Below, one piece after another: positions 27,104-35,070 of a stretch of 64,000 nt of DNA. Source of the DNA: Microscillaceae bacterium. Lineage in GTDB: Bacteria > Bacteroidota > Bacteroidia > Cytophagales > Microscillaceae. Every line of letters begins with the position of its first letter. The stretch's first letter is position 1. The translations under genes and the position numbers were made by a program. The DNA is taken from assembly GCA_025054775.1 (NCBI GenBank), contig JANWZA010000011.1, positions 62,001 to 126,000 on the forward strand, in the 5' to 3' direction. The notes beneath the pieces are model-generated. The model did no database searches and was not told where the DNA came from. It saw nothing but the letters and a program-made list of their open reading frames with translations.

Positions 27104-27472
27104 ATGCCACGCAAAAAGAAAAAATTTTTGTCCACTCACCAAACTGCCCTTAGTGCTTATAGAATTATGTGGATTTTTGTTTTTTTTGATTTACCCACAG
27201 AAACCTCCGAGTTGCGAAAAGAGTACACCCTGTTTCGCAAAAAACTGCTCAAAGACGGATTTCAAATGCAGCAGTTTTCGGTATATCGCCGCTTTTGTGG
27301 AAGCCGCGAAAATGCAGACGTACACATCAGACGAGTGAGAAAAGCCGTTCCCCCCGAAGGAATGGTAAGCATTTTGCTTGTAACCGACAAGCAATTTGGG
27401 GAGATGATAAACATTGTGGGTGCAAAACGGCAGCCACCCCCCAAACCACCCCAACAATTGACCTTGTTGTAA
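27104..27472 (+). CDS. cas2: Cas2, type II
   Basis: I chose the ATG at 27104 (MPRKKKKFL), just after the cas1 stop; an upstream in-frame ATG at 27053 would run 16 codons inside cas1 and is not typical. 122 residues. The core strand WIFVFFDLPTETSELRKEY carries the conserved aspartate, then KKLLKDGFQMQQFSVYRRFC and VSILLVTDKQFGEM. The C-terminus is proline-rich (QPPPKPPQQ). Cas2 dimers hold two Cas1 dimers in the spacer-integration complex. Intact. Confidence 0.93.
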   Translation: MPRKKKKFLSTHQTALSAYRIMWIFVFFDLPTETSELRKEYTLFRKKLLKDGFQMQQFSVYRRFCGSRENADVHIRRVRKAVPPEGMVSILLVTDKQFGEMINIVGAKRQPPPKPPQQLTLL

Positions 27473-27488
27473 AAACACAAACAAAAAA

Positions 27489-27530
27489 ATGAGCATCCAA
27501 AAGAGGATAACCTCTTTTGGCACTCATTTT
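27489..27530. terminator. Bidirectional terminator between cas2 and the CRISPR array
   Basis: ATGAG...CTCAT encloses a perfect 10-bp stem CCAAAAGAGG (27497-27506) / CCTCTTTTGG (27511-27520) with loop ATAA. It is flanked by an A run on the left and TTTTTT on the right, so it can stop transcripts from either side. It would end the cas operon (plus strand) and pre-crRNA if that runs leftward (minus strand). Confidence 0.8.
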
Positions 27531-27596
27531 TTCTTTTCTAAACATCGCCTTTTTCAGTTACAAAGAACTGATTTTCAGAACAATGTAGGATTTAAT

Positions 27597-28749
27597 AATG
27601 TAAAAAACTTTTTTTTGTAATCAAATCACAACGGTACAATGCGTGTAAAGCCAGTAATCTTTAATGTAAAAAACTTTTTTTTGTAATCAAATCACAACTA
27701 GGAATGGATTTGAAGAAAATAAATGAAAAATGTAAAAAACTTTTTTTTGTAATCAAATCACAACGTGTAATGCGTGTAAAGCCAGTAATCTTTAATGTAA
27801 AAAACTTTTTTTTGTAATCAAATCACAACAGTTTGTCTATCAATTTAGACAAAGCCTCAATGTAAAAAACTTTTTTTTGTAATCAAATCACAACGATACC
27901 AACCCAACTCCGAACCAACTCTTTAATGTAAAAAACTTTTTTTTGTAATCAAATCACAACCACTATATCGCTTGCCTTGAGGGTAAACTTAATGTAAAAA
28001 ACTTTTTTTTGTAATCAAATCACAACACCGCCACCTGCTACCCCCGAAAGCCCTTTAATGTAAAAAACTTTTTTTTGTAATCAAATCACAACACACATAA
28101 CGTACATAACGCCAACTATAGAATGTAAAAAACTTTTTTTTGTAATCAAATCACAACCCGTGCGCTAACTTGGCTTGAAGCCTTTTTAATGTAAAAAACT
28201 TTTTTTTGTAATCAAATCACAACAAGTAATAGTTAATTGTGTTGTGTTCATAAAATGTAAAAAACTTTTTTTTGTAATCAAATCACAACATATCACGTTG
28301 ACGCAAATCGGGGTCGTCCAATGTAAAAAACTTTTTTTTGTAATCAAATCACAACATAATCGTCTAAGCGTTGCTTTTGCTCAGTAATGTAAAAAACTTT
28401 TTTTTGTAATCAAATCACAACTCGTTGCGAAACGGAGAAAATTGCAATTTTAATGTAAAAAACTTTTTTTTGTAATCAAATCACAACTGTTTTCTGGCTT
28501 AGCCGCACAAAGCGTTTAATGTAAAAAACTTTTTTTTGTAATCAAATCACAACAGATATTGCAAGTTTGCAGTGCGAAAATCAAATGTAAAAAACTTTTT
28601 TTTGTAATCAAATCACAACTAATGATGCGGGCGTGAATTATGTAGCAAGAATGTAAAAAACTTTTTTTTGTAATCAAATCAGCACAGAAACGTTTTTTTG
28701 TGGTTCAGAGTTTCAATGTAAAAAACTTTTTTTGTATACAAATATTATC
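27597..28749 (-). CRISPR. Type II-C CRISPR array: 17 repeats of 36 bp, 17 spacers of 29-30 bp, plus a degenerate terminal repeat
   Basis: On the plus strand the repeat starts AATGTAAAAAAC, then T8, then GTAATCAAATCACAAC. On the minus strand it starts GTTGTG, the usual start of type II repeats, and that is the strand able to pair with the tracrRNA; hence crRNA is assigned to the minus strand. Repeats begin at 27597, 27663, 27729, 27794, 27859, 27925, 27991 and so on to 28650. The first 16 are identical. The 17th (28650-28685) ends AGCAC in place of ACAAC. The last (28715-28749) is strongly degenerate. Spacers 1 and 3 share 25 nt. Confidence 0.97.
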
Positions 28750-28753
28750 TTTG
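28746..28753 (+). promoter_or_regulatory. -7 box for the M28 peptidase gene, overlapping the terminal degenerate repeat
   Basis: TATCTTTG is an exact TAnnTTTG match. Its first bases are the last bases of the degenerate repeat. A TTTG lies only 11 nt upstream, too close for -33, so support is partial. Confidence 0.4.
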
Positions 28754-28863
28754 CTTGAGATTTCCATAGAAGGGCTATTTCAGGTTAAATGCTTAGGAAT
28801 AAGCCTTTGGTCGGAAATTCTTTACAATCCTATAAACTTCACTCTAATCCCCACAAGAAACCC

Positions 28864-30495
28864 ATGGAGAAAAAAATTTTGTCTTCTCTTACGATGCTAT
28901 GCCTTTGGGGGGGGCTAGCCATAGCCCAGCAAAGTATGCTTTCAGTAGCACAAAAATATGCCGAACTAATCACCCCTGAGGAACTAGAAAAACACCTACG
29001 CGTCATTGCTGCAGACTCTATGGAGGGGCGCCACACAGGCAGCTTAGGGCAAAAAAAAGCCGCTAAATACATAGCCCAACACTTTGAGCGCATCGGGCTA
29101 AAGAAGGTAGAAATCCCTAATATAGGAAAATCTTACTTTCAGCCCTTTGAGATAGTGGAACGAAAATGGAACTTGACCGAAACCTACCTCATTATCGGTA
29201 ACCAAAAAAAAGAACTCTTTAAGGACTTCTTTGTCAAAGACGCGCCCCCTAAAGACCGCTTCGCTCTGGGCAATTCGGCTATCCCAACAGAAATCAACGG
29301 AAGTGCTATTTTTGCAGGTTTCGGGATAGAAACAGCTCAATATTCCGACTTCACTGACCTGAACGTAAAAGATAAATTCCTGGTCGTTTTCGATGGTGAG
29401 CCTAAAAACACCAAAGGAGAAAGCCTAGCAGGAGCCAATGCCCAAACCAAAGACACCGAAAAATATCTGCTCGCCCTGCAAAAAGGCGCTAAAGGCCTCA
29501 TGCTTATCGCAGGGACAGACCAACCCACCTTCCAAGAAATAGCAGACGACAATAGACCCATCCTAGAACGCGGACGCATAGGGCTAAAAGCCAAAAACCC
29601 CGATGAAATGCCTATTATCTACCTCTCTATTTCTACCGCCGCACAACTCCTCAAAACTACACCAAAAGATTTGCTAGCCAAACGAAACGAGCCAACCCAC
29701 CCTAAAAAAAAGACCCCCAACCTACCAGAACCTACTTATCCCTTCCGTATCAAAGCCCCACGTGAGGATAAAGTACGTATTAGTTCCGAAAACGTAATAG
29801 GCTACCTAGAAGGAACCGACAAAAAAAACGAAGTGGTAATCCTCACCGCTCATTATGACCACGTGGGCATAAGCAAAACAGGAGAAATACACAACGGAGC
29901 CGACGACGACGGCTCAGGTACCGTCTCAGTAATGAAAATCGCCGAAGCTTTCGCCAAAGCCTACCAAGAGGGCATAAAACCCCGCAGAAGTATCGTGTTT
30001 ATGACCGTAGCCGGAGAAGAAATAGGACTCTTCGGCTCAAGATTTTATACAGACATCCAACCCCTCTTCCCCCTAGAGAAAACCGTAGTAAACCTGAATA
30101 TCGATATGATAGGGCGAGTTGATGAAAAATACGAAAAACTGAACAATCCTAACTATATCTACCTAATCGGCTCTGACAAACTCTCTACCGAACTGCACCA
30201 CCTAAGCGAAGAAGTAAACCAAAAAACCGAAAAACTCATCCTCGACTATACCTATAACGACGAGAACGACCCTAACCGCTTCTATTACCGCTCCGACCAC
30301 TACAACTTCGCCAAAAATAATGTACCAATTATTTTCTATTTCAACGGTACCCATGCCGATTACCACAAACCCACTGACGATGTAGAAAAAATTAACTTCG
30401 CTAAAATGAACAAAATTGCAAGACTCATCTTTTACACCGCCTGGGAAATCGCCTCACGTGAGAACGCCCCCAAAGTAGATAAAAAAGGAAACTAG
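28864..30495 (+). CDS. M28-family zinc peptidase with PA domain, secreted
   Basis: The ATG at 28864 gives a signal peptide (MEKKILSSLTMLCLWGG, ending AIAQ); an ATG at 28789 would add 25 polar residues ahead of it. 543 residues. A PA-like insert (about 140-270) precedes the catalytic domain, whose zinc ligands lie in ILTAHYDHVG, HNGADDDGSG, TVAGEEIGLFGS and NLNIDMIGR, with a last histidine in FYFNGTHADYHKP. M28 enzymes are aminopeptidases or carboxypeptidases acting on exported peptides. It follows the CRISPR array directly but has no evident link to it. Confidence 0.88.
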   Translation: MEKKILSSLTMLCLWGGLAIAQQSMLSVAQKYAELITPEELEKHLRVIAADSMEGRHTGSLGQKKAAKYIAQHFERIGLKKVEIPNIGKSYFQPFEIVERKWNLTETYLIIGNQKKELFKDFFVKDAPPKDRFALGNSAIPTEINGSAIFAGFGIETAQYSDFTDLNVKDKFLVVFDGEPKNTKGESLAGANAQTKDTEKYLLALQKGAKGLMLIAGTDQPTFQEIADDNRPILERGRIGLKAKNPDEMPIIYLSISTAAQLLKTTPKDLLAKRNEPTHPKKKTPNLPEPTYPFRIKAPREDKVRISSENVIGYLEGTDKKNEVVILTAHYDHVGISKTGEIHNGADDDGSGTVSVMKIAEAFAKAYQEGIKPRRSIVFMTVAGEEIGLFGSRFYTDIQPLFPLEKTVVNLNIDMIGRVDEKYEKLNNPNYIYLIGSDKLSTELHHLSEEVNQKTEKLILDYTYNDENDPNRFYYRSDHYNFAKNNVPIIFYFNGTHADYHKPTDDVEKINFAKMNKIARLIFYTAWEIASRENAPKVDKKGN

Positions 30496-30504
30496 CACAA
30501 AGCA

Positions 30505-30542
30505 CCCGTACCTCCCAAGATATTAAATTTGGGAAGTACGGG
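30505..30542. terminator. Strong hairpin after the M28 peptidase gene
   Basis: CCCGTAC-C-TCCCAA pairs with TTGGGA-A-GTACGGG (13 bp with one mismatch). No T run follows, so it may be a factor-dependent terminator or mRNA-stabilising end. It begins 10 nt after the stop codon. Confidence 0.5.
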
Positions 30543-30744
30543 CATAGAATGTTCACAATTCAATCCAAAAAAACCTTGGGTCAGCGTAAAAATTTTGGTT
30601 TCAAAGTTCAACCTTATTACTTCTCTTTTTATCTAATCTAACTATTCAAACTGCCCTCTCTAAGTATAGGGTAGAATTTGTATAGAACCTTCCAAAAATT
30701 CCTAAACCTTTGAAAGGTCGCCTTCTTGCATTAGAAGTTAAAAG

Positions 30745-30845
30745 AGCCAACCCTGCAAAAGCTTAGTGCAAAGCACTGAAGCATTAGCAAAGCTCAAGCC
30801 CGCAGCTTCTTACCTTTTGAGTAAAAGCAAAAAGAGCGAAAGGAA
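30745..30845 (+). repeat. Dispersed intergenic repeat, copy 1
   Basis: It shares TGCAAAGCACTGAAG (30767-30781) exactly with copy 3 at 56336-56350, and then similar blocks (AAGCTC, CTTTTGAG, AAAGC, AAAAAG) in the same order. This is the most diverged copy on its left side. It sits between the M28 gene and the porV stop. The rest of the 30496-30908 gap shows nothing recognisable beyond the hairpin at 30505. Confidence 0.6.
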
Positions 30846-30908
30846 CATCAGAAAAAACAACTTATCTATTCCCCCCAACCCTTTAACATACTTATACCTG
30901 GTGAGTAT

Positions 30909-32144
30909 CTATTCTTGTTCGGTTTCTACGGGAATAATGCTTCCTCCTTTTCGATTTCTGATTTTATACAAGAATGTAAAGCGAATGGTATCAGAAAGGG
31001 CATTTTGGCTGGCTTGAGAGGCGGCTAACAGATACGAAAGGTCTAATCCAAACTCTTTGTAACGTATGCCTGTACCAAGGGTAACGAACTTTCGGTTTCC
31101 TTTGGTAGGGTGTTCGTGAAAGTAGCCTATCCTTGCAGCAAAAATATCGTTTCCGCTGGCATCAGTATACCAGTATTCCAATCCTGTACCTATGGTAAAT
31201 TCGCGTAGCTTTTCAGAAAAGCCATCAGGGGCTTCCACCAAACCACTATAAATTCCTCCTAATACGGTCAAATTGCGAGGATCCACTCCTCTAACTATAC
31301 GTCCTGTGCTATCTCTCAAAGGCGGGGTAGGAACGAGCAACTTATTAAAATCGGTTGCCCAGGTGATGCGGTTAAAGTTATCTATTTTAGCGGTTAGCCC
31401 GTTACTTAAGCGAAGATTTACAGGAATAAAGTCGGTTTGGTTAGCATTAGAGTACGAAATTTTCGCTCCAATATTATTAAAACTCACCCCTAGAGCCCAT
31501 TGTACTTCTTTATCAGCTATCATGAGGTTATCTTTTTTGTAATAAGCAGACACCTCTGCTCCTCCTGTAACCCCTGGCTTAGCTTCTACTTGATTAGGAA
31601 GCGTAAGGCTGGCAGCGAGGTTGGAATACACCATAAACCCTCCTACCGAAACCGCAAAGGCTTCGGAGAGCTTGCGAGCATATATTGCATTTAGAGCAAA
31701 TTCACGAGGGCTAAAGCGTTGGATAATATTAGCATTATTGTCTGTAAAATCCATATCGCCGAGGTTAAAATAGCGAAGCGAAAAGGCGAGGGTTTGCAAC
31801 CTATCCAAGCGATAGTATCCTGAAAGATAGGAAAGAAACATATCGTTTACGCCTAACCTGCGGAGCCAAGGAGTATAGGATAGGGAAATTTCTGCTCTTT
31901 CAGGGGCAAAGGCTAGCTTAGCAGCGTTCCAATGCACGGCATTAGCATCGGCTGATAGGGCGCCCCCCGCATCCCCCATGCCTGAGGCTCGTGAGTCAGG
32001 AGCTATCATTAAAAAAGGCACTGACGTAGTAACAGGACGCGTATTTTTGTCTTGACCTAACAGTATAGAGGTCTGAGCGAAGGAAATGCGAAATAAACAA
32101 ACCGCAAAATATATTATGCCAAGAAAAACATAAGAATTACGCAT
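30909..32144 (-). CDS. porV: Type IX secretion outer-membrane protein PorV
   Basis: 411 residues: signal peptide (1-24, ending SFAQ), then the PorV opening TTSVPFLMIAPDSRASGMGD and VHWNAAKLAF, followed by repeated beta strands of a FadL-like barrel (for example SLRYFNLGDMDF). PorV is the shuttle that takes cargo from the T9SS translocon to the PorU attachment complex at the cell surface. Its presence implies T9SS secretion of C-terminal-domain proteins in this organism. porU, which often adjoins porV, is not in the window. Confidence 0.88.
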   Translation of the reverse strand: MRNSYVFLGIIYFAVCLFRISFAQTSILLGQDKNTRPVTTSVPFLMIAPDSRASGMGDAGGALSADANAVHWNAAKLAFAPERAEISLSYTPWLRRLGVNDMFLSYLSGYYRLDRLQTLAFSLRYFNLGDMDFTDNNANIIQRFSPREFALNAIYARKLSEAFAVSVGGFMVYSNLAASLTLPNQVEAKPGVTGGAEVSAYYKKDNLMIADKEVQWALGVSFNNIGAKISYSNANQTDFIPVNLRLSNGLTAKIDNFNRITWATDFNKLLVPTPPLRDSTGRIVRGVDPRNLTVLGGIYSGLVEAPDGFSEKLREFTIGTGLEYWYTDASGNDIFAARIGYFHEHPTKGNRKFVTLGTGIRYKEFGLDLSYLLAASQASQNALSDTIRFTFLYKIRNRKGGSIIPVETEQE

Positions 32145-32152
32145 GAGCTTAA

Positions 32153-32181
32153 CAAAGGTAAATGTTAAAATTATCTGACAA
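32153..32181 (-). promoter_or_regulatory. porV promoter
   Basis: Minus strand TTG (32179-32181), 18 nt, then TACCTTTG (32153-32160). The -7 box ends only 8 nt before the porV ATG, so the transcript would start within a few bases of the start codon (near-leaderless). Confidence 0.55.
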
Positions 32182-32339
32182 TAAATATGGAAAAAAACTT
32201 CGGCTCTTTTTAGCCTAGTTCTAAATTAAATATTGGTTGCGTAAAGTTTTTGTTTCATGGATATTACTGAGGAGAAATTCTTGTCTGATTTCTGTTGTTT
32301 TATGCACAAATTTAACACTTTTTCAAATTCAAAAAAAAA

Positions 32340-33050
32340 TCAGGGCTGTAATTTCATTAAAACATTATCGTAAAGAGCAGGAATTACATCATACTTATCT
32401 TCTGAGAGGCAAAAAAATATGTCTTCGGAGTGTCCTAATTTATTTAACCTATGGAAGTGCGAACTGTTGGCTAATAAGACAAGTAAATCGTGTTTGCTAT
32501 ATTGATAAGTGCAGTATGCTAGAAGCGCGGCATCATTTTCGAAATGAAAATGCCCCATGACTGCCGTTAAAACTGCTCCTGCAAATAAGGTATCTTCTAG
32601 ATTTACTTTGCCTTTCCAGCCTGCACATACAATTACTACGTCGCGGTTTTGGCTAAGAATATGTTTTACAATAGCTGTCTTGTTGAGAAAGGCCCCGATA
32701 ATAACTTGGTGTGCATTTTTTGACATTGCAATAGCTTGCGTTCCGTTAGTGGTAGTTATGGCAATCGTTTTACCTGCAAGTGAGGGTTGCATGTAGCTAA
32801 AAGGCGAATTATCTAAATCAAATCCTTGTATTTTTTTGCCATCTCGTTCAGCGGCAGCCAAAAAGCCTTGCATCTGAAGGGCTCTACACTCCTCAATTTT
32901 AGCTACAGGAATAATTTTTTCTACCCCATGCGCTATGGCTGTTACCATACAGGAGCTAGCTCGCAATATATCTGCCACCACCACCACCTTCTCCTCTAGG
33001 CTTGTCAGATGGAGCAGTTCAGGGGTAAGACAAACTTCAATGTTTTGCAT
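32340..33050 (-). CDS. comB: 2-phosphosulfolactate phosphatase family protein
   Basis: 236 residues. The family is marked by VVVADILRASSCMVTAIAHG near the start, AAERDGKKIQGFDLDNSP, and TIAITTTNGTQAI. ComB removes phosphate from 2-phosphosulfolactate in coenzyme M synthesis in archaea; many bacteria without coenzyme M carry it, where it may belong to sulfolactate or sulfonolipid metabolism. Sulfonolipids occur in Cytophagales, so a role there is an attractive inference. It has its own promoter. Confidence 0.85.
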   Translation of the reverse strand: MQNIEVCLTPELLHLTSLEEKVVVVADILRASSCMVTAIAHGVEKIIPVAKIEECRALQMQGFLAAAERDGKKIQGFDLDNSPFSYMQPSLAGKTIAITTTNGTQAIAMSKNAHQVIIGAFLNKTAIVKHILSQNRDVVIVCAGWKGKVNLEDTLFAGAVLTAVMGHFHFENDAALLAYCTYQYSKHDLLVLLANSSHFHRLNKLGHSEDIFFCLSEDKYDVIPALYDNVLMKLQP

Positions 33051-33110
33051 AGAAAGTTAGTAGTTATTTCAAGATTTTAGTTTTTAGAAAGGATAGCTTA
33101 GAAAGGACAG

Positions 33111-33138
33111 CAAAGATAGTAAAATTAAGCATTTCAAA
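33111..33138 (-). promoter_or_regulatory. comB promoter
   Basis: Minus strand TTTG (33135-33138), 16 nt, then TATCTTTG (33111-33118), about 60 nt before the comB start. The spacing is slightly short. Confidence 0.5.
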
Positions 33139-33168
33139 TGTTTCAAAGGTAGATTTTAATAGGTTTGT

Positions 33169-33918
33169 TTAATTTAAGCCAACCTTTTCTTTGATTTTCC
33201 GTTTTACTTTCTCTTCTAGAATAAGAGCTTGGGGGAAAAGTAGTTCGTCTTCTATTTGTGCGTGTAATCGGAGTTCGTTCTCTAGGGATTTGAGTTCTGC
33301 AAAAATTACTTGTAGAAAAAGTGGAGCATCGGGTTCAACGGTATAATTTTGGGTAATTTCACGAATACCTTTCATTTCGTCGTCGTGGGTGTTGTGTTTA
33401 AGGGCAAAAGTTTGTACCGAATTTTTTTCTAATTGGTAATACAACTTTCCCCAGTTTACATTGCCTTTAAGGGCTTGGCTCAATATGGTGATATGATAAA
33501 AAAATGTATCTTCCTCTTCGTGGATATGGTGGATAAAGTCCTCTACGAAAAGTGGGCAAAGTACTTGTAAATCCTTGATAATGAAGCGATATTTTGCAGG
33601 TGTTTTGAGGTTATAGTTCTCTACAAGGTGCAAAATGTAGGGCATCTTTCGGTGAATAAAAAAGCTGTGTGCTTGTCGTAAATGTTCAATCAGCATATCT
33701 ACACTAAGGTTCTGCAAAGCACGTTCAGTGTAGGGGGTAGGAGGTAATTGTTCTAAGTTTTTGAGTACCTGTTCTATTTTTAGCCCTTTGGAAAGGCATA
33801 CCTGCTCTAGGGTTTTATCAATATGATGGTAAAAAGGTATTCCTAAGTGATGCAAGACAGCGGCATAAGCGTAATTTTCTGCTACCAACTCCTCTATTTT
33901 TTTACTAATAATTTCCAT
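33169..33918 (-). CDS. Hemerythrin-domain protein, RIC/ScdA-like
   Basis: 249 residues. Residues 1-60 match the N-terminal ScdA domain of RIC di-iron proteins (VAENYAYAAVLHHLGIPF, LEQVCLSKGL), but the usual FCCGG-type cysteine pair reads FYHH. The remainder is hemerythrin-like with metal-type histidines and glutamates (HLRQAHSFFIHRK, DFIHHIHEEEDTFFYH, HNTHDDEMKG, LHAQIEDELLFPQ). RIC proteins repair iron-sulfur clusters after nitric oxide or oxidant damage. The lost cysteines suggest a related oxygen/NO-binding or repair role. Confidence 0.75.
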   Translation of the reverse strand: MEIISKKIEELVAENYAYAAVLHHLGIPFYHHIDKTLEQVCLSKGLKIEQVLKNLEQLPPTPYTERALQNLSVDMLIEHLRQAHSFFIHRKMPYILHLVENYNLKTPAKYRFIIKDLQVLCPLFVEDFIHHIHEEEDTFFYHITILSQALKGNVNWGKLYYQLEKNSVQTFALKHNTHDDEMKGIREITQNYTVEPDAPLFLQVIFAELKSLENELRLHAQIEDELLFPQALILEEKVKRKIKEKVGLN

Positions 33919-34037
33919 GCGAACTTGACTTGCTTTGAGCCGATTTACACAATATGCAAATTACGTTGCAAAATACGATTTTTTTTTGAAATCCGAAAAT
34001 TTTACTCTCGTTTGCAGTAGCTTTTTTGTCTAATTCA

Positions 34038-35063
34038 TTAACCTAAAATCTTGTAAATCAATTCTTTGAGAATAGCACTGTCATTCGGATTAGCTACCCC
34101 AATACCTTTGGCGTGCAAATCGGCAGTACGAATATGGCCAATAATTTCAATAATTCTATTGAGATTAAACACGCAAAAGGCTTCTCGGTATTCTTTAATA
34201 AAGTGGGTACTATTTAGCCCTATAGCTTGGGCTAGTTCGGCATCAGAAAGGTGTGCTAATTCTATGCCTGCCAAAAGTTTTGTAAAATACTGAAATAGGA
34301 ACGCAATAGTAGGGATAAGGGCTTGAGCTTTGGGGTTTGCCTCCCAATATTTGAGAATTCTGTACACTTGGCTTCGGTTTCGGCTTACAAGGGCTTTTTG
34401 TAATTCAAACACATTGTAATCTTTACTTATACCGATATTAGTTTCTACCATGTGTGGGGTGATTTTTTCTCCTTTTTTTAAGTTGAGCAAAAGTTTATCT
34501 ATTTCATTAGAAATTTTACTCAACTCGTTGCCAAGAGCCTCTTGTATCATTAAAACCGCTTTAGGTTCTATGCTTACTCCTCGCTGGGCTACATATTGTG
34601 TTATCCATTCAGGGAGTTTGCTCTCAGCTATTCTTTTAGTTTCTACCACAATGCAATGTTTTTCAAGCAATTTATACAAATTTGTATTTTTATTAAAAGT
34701 TTTGTGCTTATATGCCAAGACCAAAATGGTAGAAGGTTGTGGATTTTTAATATAATTTTCTATCAATTTTTGGGTATCAGCTTTTCCCCATTCAGACATC
34801 TCTTGCAATTCTTTCACGATGAGTACTTGCCGTTCTGACATTATAGGGAAGCGTCGGGCATAGTTGAGCAAATTGCCCATAGTCAAGTCTCTGCCATAGG
34901 CAATAGTCTGATTAAAACTCTTCTGCTCATCTTTGAGGGCATATTTCTCTATGTAATTTGTAATTTCATCAATATAAAAACTCTCTTCACCGTGCAGGAA
35001 GTAGATAGGAGCAAAATTTCCTTTTTTCAATTCTGCTAATATAGTTTCAGGTGATTGTAACAT
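34038..35063 (-). CDS. holA: DNA polymerase III delta subunit
   Basis: The ATG at 35063 gives MLQSPETILAELKKGNFAPI, the normal start of Bacteroidota HolA; a longer frame to 35165 would run into the preceding gene. 341 residues. FLHGEESFYIDEI, RRFPIMSERQVLIVKELQ, STILVLAYKHKTF and EALGNELSKISNEIDKLLL follow the delta pattern of clamp-loader subunits. Delta opens the beta clamp during replication. It begins 7 nt after the stop of the outer-membrane protein gene, so the two are probably co-transcribed. Confidence 0.9.
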   Translation of the reverse strand: MLQSPETILAELKKGNFAPIYFLHGEESFYIDEITNYIEKYALKDEQKSFNQTIAYGRDLTMGNLLNYARRFPIMSERQVLIVKELQEMSEWGKADTQKLIENYIKNPQPSTILVLAYKHKTFNKNTNLYKLLEKHCIVVETKRIAESKLPEWITQYVAQRGVSIEPKAVLMIQEALGNELSKISNEIDKLLLNLKKGEKITPHMVETNIGISKDYNVFELQKALVSRNRSQVYRILKYWEANPKAQALIPTIAFLFQYFTKLLAGIELAHLSDAELAQAIGLNSTHFIKEYREAFCVFNLNRIIEIIGHIRTADLHAKGIGVANPNDSAILKELIYKILG

Positions 35064-35070
35064 AGTTAAA

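Noticed and set aside
27191-27545. Several short frames opposite cas2 (possible anti-CRISPR or toxin)
   Set aside because: They are shadows of cas2, overlap its terminator and have no start context or recognisable motif.
28422-28451. Possible self-targeting of spacer 13 against 22553-22563
   Set aside because: Only 11 nt (GAAACGGAGAA) are shared, which is chance level for this window.
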